From Lactobacillus sp. W8174 (GTDB taxonomy: Bacteria; Bacillota; Bacilli; Lactobacillales; Lactobacillaceae), in assembly GCF_016100975.1 (NCBI RefSeq), contig NZ_JACFRN010000001.1, positions 310,001 to 374,000 of the forward strand: a DNA stretch of 64,000 nt, written 5' to 3'. Shown here in pieces: positions 29,903-38,917 of this stretch. A model generated the notes under the pieces. The model had not been told where the DNA came from. It ran no database searches and saw only the letters and a list, made by a program, of their open reading frames with translations. A program made the translations under genes and the position numbers. The first letter of the stretch is position 1. Each line of letters starts with the position of its first letter.

Positions 29903-30544
29903 CTAATTATACGTTGAAACGATAGATTGCCCCTCATCCGGAATTAATGTTTTGATGGCCGGACTAATCTTTTTACCTACTTGCTTTTGTTTAATAAAAA
30001 TGTATTTTGAATCATTAGTAAGATTAAAATCTGAAAAAGCTACTGTCATGTCATGAGAATTTGTTTTATTCATTCTAGTTGTATAAATTTTCTTCCCATT
30101 ATAATAAAAAATAAGAGTACTATTTTCATTGGCATTCACGTCAAAATAAATTGTACCATTTTTTTGTTCAATCTTATTGATCATCGGTTTAGGTGAAGCA
30201 TAATTTTTACTGCTTAGTTTTCGTCTAGTTACTATTTCTTTACCAGACTTATTTAAACCACATAAGATAACATCTTTATAGCCACTAAATTTCAGATTTG
30301 AAGAAAAGCGTCCTTTTTTACTAATATTAACTGTTTTAATTACATTTCTATTATATAGTACCTTTAACTTTTTGATACCTTTAGCTTTACCTTTTAGTTT
30401 AGCTTCATTGTCATTCTTATTGAAAGTCAAAGTCGTTTTACTTATTTGAGGAACTGTTTTTGCATGAGATATTTGACTCCCAAAAATGCATAACCCTAAA
30501 AATATTATACATCCTAATACTAATTTTTCTTTGCTCAGTCGCAT
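29903..30544 (-). CDS. Secreted protein of unknown function
   Basis: This 213-residue protein has a clear signal peptide: a KEK-containing N-region, a hydrophobic core (LVLGCIIFLGLCIFG) and a likely cleavage after ISHA. The rest is lysine-rich and looks beta-rich, with two Ig-like repeats suggested by LKVLYNRNVIKTVNISKKGR and STLIFYYNGKKIYTTRM. There is no LPxTG, lipobox or catalytic motif. AGAAGGGAG upstream is a good ribosome-binding site. It lies among mobile-element remnants and is probably acquired. Two cysteines remain, one in the signal peptide and one in the mature part. Confidence 0.7.
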   Translation of the reverse strand: MRLSKEKLVLGCIIFLGLCIFGSQISHAKTVPQISKTTLTFNKNDNEAKLKGKAKGIKKLKVLYNRNVIKTVNISKKGRFSSNLKFSGYKDVILCGLNKSGKEIVTRRKLSSKNYASPKPMINKIEQKNGTIYFDVNANENSTLIFYYNGKKIYTTRMNKTNSHDMTVAFSDFNLTNDSKYIFIKQKQVGKKISPAIKTLIPDEGQSIVSTYN

Positions 30545-30672
30545 ATTATTTTCAACTCCCTTCTGAAACCAACATAAAATTACGACTTTAAAAATGTCCT
30601 ATAGTTAAATGCTTAATTAAGGGACAACGTGTGTAAAAGTAATTAAAAATCAATTAACCCATTACACTTACA

Positions 30673-30862
30673 CTAACGATTGCTCTTTGGGACAATTTTC
30701 ATATAAGTAATAACAGTTATAATATCTTCTGAATCTCTCACGGAGAATAGGGCAGATGTAGAATAGATTGCATTCATACCACGAACATCACAATCTTGAA
30801 TACTATAAGATCTGTTAGCAGGGTTCACGTCACTATAGGCCTCTTTTTTGATCTGAAATTAT
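30673..30862 (-). pseudogene. Gene remnant with no start, unknown family
   Basis: The minus strand is open for about 60 codons without a start. It includes YSDVNPANRSYSIQDCDVRG, MNAIYSTSALFSVRDSED and VITYMKIVPKSNR before a TAG at 30673-30675. The composition looks like real protein, but the upstream side runs into an in-frame stop with no ribosome-binding site. I do not recognise the family. The rest of the gap (30545-31073) holds only a 43-codon ORF at 30911-31042 without a ribosome-binding site. Confidence 0.35.
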
Positions 30863-31073
30863 TTTCAAATTACTTTTACAATCATATTTTAACACACTTA
30901 TTATTATGCTATGAATAAAACCGGCAGAACTACTACTGCTCCAAGTCTACTCTTGGTTAGGGGGTTGATTTTGAAAAATAGCACAAGTGCCACAATAAGC
31001 AAAATTCTTGAACAATTATTTGTCCAGGGTGCCATCGTCTAATTAATTTATCAGAAAGCATTTCAAATACTCC

Positions 31074-31514
31074 TTAAAATAATTCGTCTCGCTCACCATC
31101 TAAGATATGCTCATCAATGTTTTCATTAAAATATACTAGCAAGTCGCGGTCAAAATTATATGCCAATTTATGTTTGAAAAGTTCTTCTTTAGTCATCCAG
31201 GTTAATTTACCTTCTCTTGAGGCCTTGACTTTACCGGTGAATTTAGTGGCAATATAAAAAAAGACAAGATAGCGGTGGTCGTTTTCATCATAAAATTGTT
31301 TAATTCCACAAAGACGAGGATTTTTAATATCTAAATTCGTTTCCTCCTTAACCTCGCGCACTACTGAGTCATAAAAAGATTCGTGATTTTCCACATGACC
31401 ACCCGGAAAAGTCAATCCTGGCCAATAAGGGTCATTACGATCCAAAACTAAGATATTATCGTTTTTTTTAATCATGCACATATTTGTCAAAGTAACAGGT
31501 TCAGTTCTATCCAT
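31074..31514 (-). CDS. Nudix hydrolase, MutT-like
   Basis: This 146-residue protein has the Nudix box GGHVENHESFYDSVVREVKE followed by ETNL. It starts with the TNMCMIKKNDNILVLDRND type common in 8-oxo-dGTP diphosphatase-like proteins. The substrate is not established. It is divergent from the ABC exporter gene and lies within the accessory island. Confidence 0.85.
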   Translation of the reverse strand: MDRTEPVTLTNMCMIKKNDNILVLDRNDPYWPGLTFPGGHVENHESFYDSVVREVKEETNLDIKNPRLCGIKQFYDENDHRYLVFFYIATKFTGKVKASREGKLTWMTKEELFKHKLAYNFDRDLLVYFNENIDEHILDGERDELF

Positions 31515-31694
31515 TAAGTCAAAAATCTCTTTCTTTTAAATCTTATTATCAATTATAAAATAGCAATTTAGAAAGAAAAAGAAAATTTTTCTCACTTTTT
31601 TGCCGGCAAATTAAAATTATACTAGGGATTTTGTGGCATTTATTAATTTGTTCCATTATACTTGTAATACTGTTTTAAGTTTTAGGAGGATAAC

Positions 31695-33278
31695 ATGGCT
31701 ATCAAATATGCAAAGAAATGGAAACTTTTTCTTTTTCTAATTATTTCAATTCTTGATTCATTTCAGTCAGTATTTTTAGCTTATCTATTAAAAGTATTCA
31801 TTTCCTTTGCTCAAAAGCCTACGGGAAATTTGCTCGGATTAACTTTATTCGCCATTAGCGGATTAATTATTTTCAGTATAATTGGAATACTTTTTCAGTA
31901 TTCCTTTTTAAATTTGATCCATGATATTAACATCAAAATTAAAGAGATAGCAACTGATCATATCGTTAATATTAATGATCAAGCTAAACTTGATACTTCA
32001 TTTATGACAAACGACCTTAAACAAATTGAGACTAGTAAAGTTGTTGCCGAATTAAAAATTTTTAATTACATCTTAAAATTTTTGACTGCTATTATCACTG
32101 CAGTGATTACATCTTGGTTTATTTCTTTGGTTTTTTTTATTGCAGCAATAATTCCAGCCTTAGTTCAAAATTTTGCCGGTAAAAAAATTTCTGCAAATTC
32201 TAAAAAATGGGAAAGGGCAAATAGTAATTATACCGCTACCGTTACGGAAACGATTAACGGCACAACCATTTTTTCTTTATATAATTCAGAAAATTCTATT
32301 GCTAAACGCTTACTAAAAAGCGCTCGCAAAATGGAGGATGCCTTACAATCAACGAATTTGTCCAAGGGCATTGCAAACGAATTAACCTCTTTTGCCGCAT
32401 ATTGTTTTGGCATGATTATTCCATTTAGTGTTGGAGTTTATTTGATAACTAAAGGAAATATTGCTTTGAGTACTTTTATGATGATTGTGCAGCTATCGAA
32501 TAATTTCGTGAATCCGATAGTTAATATTTTTATGTGCGTTAATGATATTAAAACAACCACTCCCATTTGGACTAAATTTATAAAAATACAAAAGTATAAA
32601 AGACAAGCAAGCGATAATAGTTCAATCCCTGTTTTCAATAATTTGAGTTTAAGTAATGCCACAATCTATTTTGATAAACAAACTATTTTTCAAAAAGTAA
32701 ATTTGGTAATCAAAAAGGGGGAAAAAATATTATTACAGGCTCCTTCAGGTTGGGGAAAATCAACTTTGCTCAAAGTCTTGATAGGAAAATATAAGCTGGA
32801 TTTAGGCTCTTACCTGATAAATGGAGAAAAGGCTAGTGGTAATTGGAATAAAGACCATGAACTATTTGCTTTAATCAATCAACAACCTTTTATTTTAAAT
32901 GACACGATTGAATACAATATTACTTTAGGACAAAAGGCTACCAAACAAGAACTGAATAGGGCCGTTTCTAAAGCAGGCCTAGAAGAACTGGTAAGAAAAA
33001 AAGGGTATCAGTATCAAGTTGGTCTTGGAGGCAAAAATTTGTCAGGAGGACAAAATCAGCGCATAGAAATTGCCCGCGCATTACTCAAGAAAAGGCAAAT
33101 TTTGTTAGCAGACGAAGCTACTTCCTCATTGGACACAAAATTATCTCGAAGAATTCACGCTACTTTTTTAAAAGAATTTTCCGGAACAGTAATCGAGGTT
33201 GCTCATCATATATCTACAGATGAAGCAAGCATGTTTGATCGTAAGATCGATTTAGAAGCTAATAAAAAAAGTATTTAA
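31695..33278 (+). CDS. ABC exporter half-transporter (fused membrane and ATPase domains)
   Basis: This 527-residue protein has an N-terminal six-helix exporter domain, followed by an ATPase domain from about residue 320. The ATPase shows Walker A (APSGWGKST), signature (LSGGQNQRIEIARALL), Walker B (ILLADEATSSLD) and the H-loop histidine in EVAHH. It has no N-terminal peptidase domain, so it is a general or multidrug-type exporter. A strong AGGAGG ribosome-binding site precedes the ATG. It is the last gene of the island, 72 bases before trmK. No partner half-transporter is adjacent, so it probably works as a homodimer. Confidence 0.85.
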   Translation: MAIKYAKKWKLFLFLIISILDSFQSVFLAYLLKVFISFAQKPTGNLLGLTLFAISGLIIFSIIGILFQYSFLNLIHDINIKIKEIATDHIVNINDQAKLDTSFMTNDLKQIETSKVVAELKIFNYILKFLTAIITAVITSWFISLVFFIAAIIPALVQNFAGKKISANSKKWERANSNYTATVTETINGTTIFSLYNSENSIAKRLLKSARKMEDALQSTNLSKGIANELTSFAAYCFGMIIPFSVGVYLITKGNIALSTFMMIVQLSNNFVNPIVNIFMCVNDIKTTTPIWTKFIKIQKYKRQASDNSSIPVFNNLSLSNATIYFDKQTIFQKVNLVIKKGEKILLQAPSGWGKSTLLKVLIGKYKLDLGSYLINGEKASGNWNKDHELFALINQQPFILNDTIEYNITLGQKATKQELNRAVSKAGLEELVRKKGYQYQVGLGGKNLSGGQNQRIEIARALLKKRQILLADEATSSLDTKLSRRIHATFLKEFSGTVIEVAHHISTDEASMFDRKIDLEANKKSI

Positions 33279-33350
33279 AATCGTTATTTTATCTTTATCT
33301 AACAAAAATTCATTATGCTAAAATTTTATTATGAAGAAAGTAGGATATAA

Positions 33351-34034
33351 ATGAACTTAAGATTGAACTCATTGGCACAAATGGTTGACCAGAGTGCACG
33401 CATTGCAGATATTGGTACAGATCATGCCTATTTACCAATTCAACTAGTGAAAGAAAATAAGATTCAGTTTGCTATTGCTAGTGATGTTGCAGCTGGACCA
33501 TTGGAGAATGCGAAAAAAGACATAGCAGCTGCTGGTTTAGATGGGAATATTGAAACTAGGCTTGGGGCAGGACTTGATACTATTAATTCTGCTGATCAAA
33601 TTGATACAGTAATTATTGCCGGAATGGGCGGCAAGTTAATAACGCAGATTTTAAATGATGCTTGGCTAAAAGATTCTATTTTCAAAACTTTAATCCTTGA
33701 GCCAAATATAGGTGAGCCCGGTGTCCGAAACTGGTTAATGAATCATAATTATCAAATAAAAAGAGAAAAAATTATTGCTGAAGCAGGACACACATACGAA
33801 CTAATTAAGGCAGAAAAAACTAATAAAATTGTCAAATTGACAGAAAAAGAATTATTTTTTGGTCCAGAAATCTTAACAGAAAAAAATGAAGTTTTTTATC
33901 AAAAATGGCGAGGTCAACTTGCATATCACAAGAAATTACTGCTTAATTTAAATAAGGCTAAAGAAAAAGATTTGGTCTATATGCACAAAATTGAGTCAGA
34001 AATAAAAATGATCGAGGAAGAAATAAATGACTAA
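33351..34034 (+). CDS. trmK: tRNA (adenine22-N1)-methyltransferase
   Basis: TrmK makes m1A22 in tRNA. The 227-residue protein has a class I SAM site (RIADIGTDHAYLPI), VIIAGMGGKLI and LILEPNIGEPGVRNWL, then a C-terminal helical coiled-coil-like tail. It overlaps the next gene by 8 bases, as in other Firmicutes. Confidence 0.93.
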   Translation: MNLRLNSLAQMVDQSARIADIGTDHAYLPIQLVKENKIQFAIASDVAAGPLENAKKDIAAAGLDGNIETRLGAGLDTINSADQIDTVIIAGMGGKLITQILNDAWLKDSIFKTLILEPNIGEPGVRNWLMNHNYQIKREKIIAEAGHTYELIKAEKTNKIVKLTEKELFFGPEILTEKNEVFYQKWRGQLAYHKKLLLNLNKAKEKDLVYMHKIESEIKMIEEEIND

Positions 34035-34824
34035 AGTAGAAGATATAATAGCTGTTTTACAGCAACATTTTCCAGAAGAAATAGCTAGTAAAGGTGATCC
34101 AGTTGGTCTTCAAATCGGCTCGATGAAGCAAAAAGTGACCAAGGTTCTAACTACCTTAGATGTCAGACCTCAGGTAGTTGACGAAGCAATACAAAAAGGG
34201 GCAAATTTAATCATTAGTCATCATCCGTTAATGTTTCGTCCAGCTCAAAATCTTGATTTTGCTAATCCCCAATATGCGATGTATGGCAAAATTATTGCTC
34301 ATGGAATTACCGTCTATTCTATTCATACTAATTCTGATAAAGCAGAAGATGGGTCAAGCGACTGGCAAGCTGAAGAACTGGGATTAAAAGATGTTGAACC
34401 ATTTTGTCCTGATGAAGATGGCATAGCTATAGGGCGTAAGGGTAGACTAGCCCAGCCTCTTTCTGCTAGAGAATTTGCTTATTATGTCAAAGACAAAATG
34501 CACGTAAAAATGGTAAGATTAATTACTGCTGATAATGAGCAACTGATTTCTTCTGTCTGCTTTATTTGTGGTGACGGCGGAAAATATTGGCATCAAGCAG
34601 TAGAAGAAAAAATAGATGCATTTATCACAGGCGATGTATACTACCATACGGGACATGATATGATTTCAGCAGGTTTGACAGTAGTTGATCCAGGGCACTA
34701 TACTGAAAAAATATTTAAACAAAAAATTTTTCAAAAGTTGCTTAAATGGAACAAAGAAAATTCATGGGATGTTGATGTCACAGAATCAAAAGTTTCTACA
34801 AACCCATTTCAAGATTTATTTTAA
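34027..34824 (+). CDS. NIF3-like dinuclear metal-centre protein (YqfO-like)
   Basis: This 265-residue protein shows the family's metal-binding features: NLIISHHPLMF near residue 62, VYSIHTNSDKAEDG, and a C-terminal TGDVYYHTGHDMISAG. The biochemical role of the family is not settled. Pairing with trmK is conserved in Firmicutes. The insert domain found in some longer homologues is short or absent here. Confidence 0.9.
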   Translation: MTKVEDIIAVLQQHFPEEIASKGDPVGLQIGSMKQKVTKVLTTLDVRPQVVDEAIQKGANLIISHHPLMFRPAQNLDFANPQYAMYGKIIAHGITVYSIHTNSDKAEDGSSDWQAEELGLKDVEPFCPDEDGIAIGRKGRLAQPLSAREFAYYVKDKMHVKMVRLITADNEQLISSVCFICGDGGKYWHQAVEEKIDAFITGDVYYHTGHDMISAGLTVVDPGHYTEKIFKQKIFQKLLKWNKENSWDVDVTESKVSTNPFQDLF

Positions 34825-34837
34825 TTAAGGAGAGACA

Positions 34838-36079
34838 ATGAAATATCCAAATTTATTACCTAGATTTTTAAAATATGTCAAAGTTAATTCACGCTCTGAT
34901 GAGCACTCTGATCGTTTTCCTTCGACAAAGCGACAAGAAATTTTTCAAAAAGAATATATTCTGCCTGACCTGGAAAAATTGGGTTTATCTGATGTGCATT
35001 ATAATCAAAAATCAGGCTGCGTCATTGCTGAAATACCGGCAAATGTTGATTATGATGTTCCAGTAATGGGACTTTTAGCGCACTGCGATACTGCAGACTT
35101 TAATGCGGAAAATGTTAAGCCGCAAGTTCATGAAAATTATGATGGCAAATCTAAAATTCAATTAGGCGACTCTAATTTTTATCTGGATCCTGCCGAGTTT
35201 CCTAACTTAAAGAAATATGCGGGACAAACTATTATTACAGCTTCCGGAGACACACTGCTTGGCGGCGATGATAAGTGTGGAGTAGCAGAATTAGTTACTG
35301 TAGCAGAATACTTGTTGAAGCACCCAGAAATCAAACACGGCAAGATTCGCTTTGGTTTTACTCCTGATGAAGAAATCGGTATGGGTGCTCAGCATTTTGA
35401 TATCGAAGAATTTGGAGCTGATTTTGCTTTCACTGTCGATGGCGGGGCTCCAGGTAAGTTAGATTGGGGTACCTTTTCTGCTGCAACCTTTACCCTTGAT
35501 ATTCAAGGGGTTAATGTTCATCCATCTGTGGCAAAAGATCAAATGATTAATGCAATTCAGATTGGTATTAACTTTCAAAATCAGCTTCCGCAAAATGAGG
35601 TTCCTGAAAAAACAGCTGGACGAGAAGGATTTTACCATTTAACCCATTTTGCTGGTACGGTTGACAATGCGCAAATGGAATACATTGTTCGTGACTTTGA
35701 AAGAGACGGTCTTGAAAATCGCAAAAATAAGGTTAAAACAATCGTTAACCAAATGAATAAGGAATTTGGCACCGAAAGAATTAAACTCGAAATGAGGGAT
35801 CAGTATTATAACATGGCTGATGTGCTAAAAGACCGTATGGAAATTGTTAACTTAGCTAGAAAAGCATATGAGGCTGAAGGACTTACGATCAACGAGGACC
35901 CTGTCAGAGGTGGCACTGATGGTTCACTTTTAACTTACAGAGGTCTACCTTGTCCAGATCTTTTTTCCGGACAAGAAAATATGCACGGACGCTTTGAATA
36001 TACCGTGCTTGAATCTATGGCAAAAGCAGTAGATGTAATGATTAAAATGATAGAGTTGAATGCAAATAGCAATAAATAG
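34838..36079 (+). CDS. pepT: Peptidase T (tripeptide aminopeptidase)
   Basis: PepT releases the N-terminal residue from tripeptides in the cytoplasm. The 413-residue M20 metallopeptidase shows zinc ligands in MGLLAHCDTAD, the GGDDKCGVAEL segment, the catalytic FTPDEEIGMG and the late VRGGTDGSLLTYRGLPCPDL. The AAGGAGAGA ribosome-binding site is well placed. A short AAAAAC/GTTTTT hairpin right after the stop may be its terminator. Confidence 0.95.
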   Translation: MKYPNLLPRFLKYVKVNSRSDEHSDRFPSTKRQEIFQKEYILPDLEKLGLSDVHYNQKSGCVIAEIPANVDYDVPVMGLLAHCDTADFNAENVKPQVHENYDGKSKIQLGDSNFYLDPAEFPNLKKYAGQTIITASGDTLLGGDDKCGVAELVTVAEYLLKHPEIKHGKIRFGFTPDEEIGMGAQHFDIEEFGADFAFTVDGGAPGKLDWGTFSAATFTLDIQGVNVHPSVAKDQMINAIQIGINFQNQLPQNEVPEKTAGREGFYHLTHFAGTVDNAQMEYIVRDFERDGLENRKNKVKTIVNQMNKEFGTERIKLEMRDQYYNMADVLKDRMEIVNLARKAYEAEGLTINEDPVRGGTDGSLLTYRGLPCPDLFSGQENMHGRFEYTVLESMAKAVDVMIKMIELNANSNK

Positions 36080-36208
36080 TGAAACAAAAACGACTGTTTT
36101 TATTATTTCTTATTAAAATAATTAAAAGCTTAAATCTTGTTCTGATGGAGAAAATTTAACTTCTAAAAAGTTAGTAAAATTATGCACAATTAATAGAAAT
36201 TTAAATTT

Positions 36209-36255
36209 AGGTACATAGGATCATTATCAAAAATGGTTTTATGTGCCTTTTTTCT
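36209..36255 (+). terminator. Terminator downstream of pepT
   Basis: GGTACATA (36210-36217) pairs with TATGTGCC (36240-36247) with one G-U pair and is followed by a T-run. It lies in the 324-base gap between pepT and the next gene, which otherwise holds only the promoter and operator at 36324-36379. Confidence 0.65.
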
Positions 36256-36323
36256 TTTTAAAATTTTATATTGATAATTTGTGGAACACTTAAATTTTTC
36301 TAAGACAAAAGGCAAAAGACTCC

Positions 36324-36379
36324 TTGCAAAAGTTGATTATTTATTTTATTATACTAGTGTATTAGATAAATAGTTCACT
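36324..36379 (+). promoter_or_regulatory. Promoter and GntR-type operator of the first ABC unit
   Basis: TTGCAA (36324-36329), a 17-base spacer and TATTAT (36347-36352) form the promoter. Four bases further lies an inverted repeat, AGTGTATTA-N6-TAGTTCACT (36356-36379). The left half is identical to the sites before the two gntR genes at 38882 and 42675, and the right half matches the mirror sequence at 7 of 9 positions. Confidence 0.65.
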
Positions 36380-36409
36380 ATTATAATATAAGAGAAAGGA
36401 TGAGTGATC

Positions 36410-37297
36410 ATGCGAAGTTCTATTGCACTACAAGTCGATAATGTTTGCACTTATGTGGGCAAGACAGTGCTAGTTAATAATGCTACTTTTGATGTTAAAG
36501 CTGGTGAAATAATAGGTCTAATAGGCCCAAATGGAGCTGGAAAAACAACTATTATGAAAACCATTTTAGGGTTAATGAAATTTAAAGGAAAAATAGAGGT
36601 CAATGGCAAAAATGTGTCTGAAAATGAACATCATGCTTTAACAAAGGTTGGAGCATTAATTGAACATCCAGCAATTTACCCATTTCTTACTGGTATGCAA
36701 AATTTGACCCTTTATGCTCATGATCAAAAAGATATGGCAAATTTGATTTCTGAATTACAAATGGATTCATATATTAATAATAAGGCTAAAGGATATTCAC
36801 TAGGGATGAAGCAAAAATTAGGCATAGCAATCGCCTTATTAAATCAGCCCCAAGTTGTAATTCTTGATGAACCAATGAACGGACTTGACATTGAATCAAC
36901 GATTCGAGTAAGAAAATTAATTAAAAGATATTCTGATCAAGGAACAGCTTTTTTAATTTCAAGTCATATTTTAAGTGAATTACAAAAAGTAATGACGAGA
37001 GTTGTCTTAATCTCCGGAGGACAAATTATATTGAATAAAGAGGTCAAAGAATTTGAAAAAATTAGTCACCAAAAATACCATTTGACTACTGAAAATAATA
37101 AACTTGCAAAAAAGATTTTTGCTGCTTACCAGATCACATTTACGGCAAATGAAAACTATTTGATAGTAAGCCAAAAGGATATCTACAAAATACAAGATCT
37201 GCTTTTTAAAGAAGGAGTTCATTTAAATGAGATGTTACCTCTTGAGGCCAACCTTGAACGAATTGTAGTTGATGTCTTGGAAAAGAAAAGGGGCTAG
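36410..37297 (+). CDS. ABC transporter ATP-binding protein, BcrA-like
   Basis: I chose the ATG at 36410, because the AAAGGATG ribosome-binding site is too close to the in-frame GTG at 36404. The roughly 295-residue ATPase has Walker A (GLIGPNGAGKTTIMKT), an unusual signature (KGYSLGMKQKLGIAIAL), Walker B (QVVILDEPMNGLD), and the H-loop SSHILSE. The GALIEHPAIYPFLTGMQNL segment is typical of peptide-resistance ATPases such as BcrA. It is followed by two permeases, so the unit is probably an export or immunity complex. Confidence 0.85.
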   Translation: MRSSIALQVDNVCTYVGKTVLVNNATFDVKAGEIIGLIGPNGAGKTTIMKTILGLMKFKGKIEVNGKNVSENEHHALTKVGALIEHPAIYPFLTGMQNLTLYAHDQKDMANLISELQMDSYINNKAKGYSLGMKQKLGIAIALLNQPQVVILDEPMNGLDIESTIRVRKLIKRYSDQGTAFLISSHILSELQKVMTRVVLISGGQIILNKEVKEFEKISHQKYHLTTENNKLAKKIFAAYQITFTANENYLIVSQKDIYKIQDLLFKEGVHLNEMLPLEANLERIVVDVLEKKRG

Positions 37298-37302
37298 ACA
37301 GA

Positions 37303-38058
37303 ATGCTTATAAGCTTTAAACAGGAAATCTATAAATTCAGGCATGAAAAGATTGCTCTGTATGGTCTGATTATTCTCATTGTAACAATGATTTACAACTT
37401 TTTTACTAATCCTATTACGCGCCAATCCCTTGGCTACGGATTTGGTGCAATTGAGTGGATTCCTTTAATAGTTATTACCGTAGCATCTGTAATTTTTTCA
37501 ATGGAATACAAGAATAACACGATTATCATGCTGGAGTATAAAACTTCAAGCAAGTTTCAAATTTACTTTTCCAAGTTTTTGGTTGTCTTAGTCTATAGTT
37601 TTCTCCTAACAGTGATTGCATTTTTACTTACCTTGATTTTAAGCATGTTCTTTATTGCTGCTAGATATGATTGGTTAGTTAACCAAAAGGGGCATATTCT
37701 CTTAAATAATCTGCTAATTAACTTAGCAGGAGCATTGATTTATTCTTTTTTTAGTATTGGCTTATCTTTTATGCTCATTATGCTGGTTAAAAATAATGCT
37801 GTAGTAGTTTGTTTTGGAATTGTACTAGCATTTTTTGGTGCCAGCTTTTCCAAAGGATTAATGCAAACCTTTCCCCATTTTATAAGTACTATTAAATGGA
37901 ACTTTTTAAATATGATTTTTATTTCCCAGCAATTATCAAATCCAAGCCTTAGCTTAAAATCGAATTTATCAAGTCTTGAACTAATTATAGCCAATATCGT
38001 TTACGGAATAGTTTTTATGATTCTAGGATATTATCTATTCAAACATCGACGAGTATAA
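37303..38058 (+). CDS. ABC-2 type permease, first
   Basis: This 251-residue integral membrane protein has about six hydrophobic segments (ALYGLIILIVTMIYNFF, WIPLIVITVASVIFSMEY, LVVLVYSFLLTVIAFLLTLI and others). It starts LISFKQEIYKFRHEK, which parallels IFSIKQELYKLVHRK of the next gene, so the two are paralogues. The FSMEYKNNTI motif after the second segment is shared (FSMEFQNNTI in the partner). It lies 5 bases after the ATPase gene and should pair with it in the membrane. Confidence 0.85.
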   Translation: MLISFKQEIYKFRHEKIALYGLIILIVTMIYNFFTNPITRQSLGYGFGAIEWIPLIVITVASVIFSMEYKNNTIIMLEYKTSSKFQIYFSKFLVVLVYSFLLTVIAFLLTLILSMFFIAARYDWLVNQKGHILLNNLLINLAGALIYSFFSIGLSFMLIMLVKNNAVVVCFGIVLAFFGASFSKGLMQTFPHFISTIKWNFLNMIFISQQLSNPSLSLKSNLSSLELIIANIVYGIVFMILGYYLFKHRRV

Positions 38059-38076
38059 AGAGAGGAGATCACTAAA

Positions 38077-38835
38077 ATGATTTTTAGTATTAAGCAGGAA
38101 TTATATAAATTAGTGCACCGCAAAATTACTTGGATCGCAGCTATCATATTATTTTTTTTAATGCTTATTACCGGTTTCGCTTTAGCAGATGAAAGTAAAA
38201 AGCTAATTTTAACATTAACTTTTGATTCTTCTGATTTTATCATGTTTATCCTAGTGATCGTAGGTGCCACGTGCTTTTCAATGGAGTTTCAAAACAATAC
38301 GATTTTAACACTCTTATATAAGTCTTCGAATAAAATATATGTCTACTTATCGAAGTATATTGTTTTGTTCTTATACGATGTTTTTCTGCATTTGCTAGCT
38401 CTTTTTTATACCATTTGTCTGCGTTATACCATATTTAATTATCGAGTTAATTGGTCAGAACTTTATCTATACCATCAGCCGGTATGGCTAAACATGGTAA
38501 CTGCTTCTCTAGTAGATTTAGTAACAACAATGTTAATTATTGCTATTGTTTTTTTACTCTCGTGTCTAATTAATAGTAGTGCAATTGTAATTACAGCAAG
38601 CCTTCTAATTACATTTATGGGTCAAAGTATTTCTTCGGACCTAATGAATGGAGGCAAACTGGTGAATATTATGAAATGGAACCCTTTTAATATGGTGGAC
38701 TTGACCAGGCAATATGGTAATTATGGCATGTATGTTTTAACTACCCACCTTAATAACCAAGAGCTTTTAGTGGGTAGTCTAGTCTATATTCTTATTTTTG
38801 TGATTGCCGGCTATTTAATCTTTCGCAGAAAATGA
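38077..38835 (+). CDS. ABC-2 type permease, second
   Basis: This 252-residue, roughly six-segment membrane protein is paralogous to the preceding permease, with the same N-terminal QELYKLVHRK and FSMEFQNNTI motifs. A GAGAGGAG ribosome-binding site precedes the ATG. Together with the BcrA-like ATPase it probably forms a heterodimeric membrane channel. No terminator was seen before the next promoter. Confidence 0.85.
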   Translation: MIFSIKQELYKLVHRKITWIAAIILFFLMLITGFALADESKKLILTLTFDSSDFIMFILVIVGATCFSMEFQNNTILTLLYKSSNKIYVYLSKYIVLFLYDVFLHLLALFYTICLRYTIFNYRVNWSELYLYHQPVWLNMVTASLVDLVTTMLIIAIVFLLSCLINSSAIVITASLLITFMGQSISSDLMNGGKLVNIMKWNPFNMVDLTRQYGNYGMYVLTTHLNNQELLVGSLVYILIFVIAGYLIFRRK

Positions 38836-38849
38836 TTTTAAGTAATTAA

Positions 38850-38905
38850 TTGCATAACTTTTAAGTTTATTGTAATATTATAGTGTATTATAAATGTAAT
38901 ACAGT
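38850..38905 (+). promoter_or_regulatory. Promoter and operator of the second ABC unit
   Basis: TTGCAT (38850-38855), a 17-base spacer and TAATAT (38873-38878) are followed 3 bases later by AGTGTATTA-N6-TAATACAGT (38882-38905), a near-perfect inverted repeat overlapping the expected transcription start. This placement suits repression by the GntR protein encoded just downstream. Confidence 0.7.
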
Positions 38906-38917
38906 TAGAAGAAAATT

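Larger units (their letters stand above)
28666..33300. other. Accessory island between rpoD and trmK
   Basis: In lactobacilli rpoD is normally followed closely by trmK, the NIF3-like gene and pepT. Here 4.6 kb of unrelated DNA separates them. It contains a decayed ISL3 copy, a tyrosine-integrase tail, an IS30 transposase tail, a secreted protein gene, a gene remnant, a Nudix gene and an ABC exporter. The boundaries given are those of the flanking genes, and the true ends were not identified. Bases 29260-29429 hold no gene, only a weak possible hairpin terminator (AAGAGG with CTTCTT, T-run, 29317-29340). Confidence 0.65.

Noticed and set aside
30911-31042. 43-codon ORF in the island gap
   Set aside because: It has an ATG and a stop but no ribosome-binding site, promoter or recognisable protein pattern.
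36088-36101. AAAAAC/GTTTTT hairpin as a definite pepT terminator
   Set aside because: The stem is only six mostly A-T pairs. I mention it under pepT, and the stronger hairpin at 36209-36255 is annotated.
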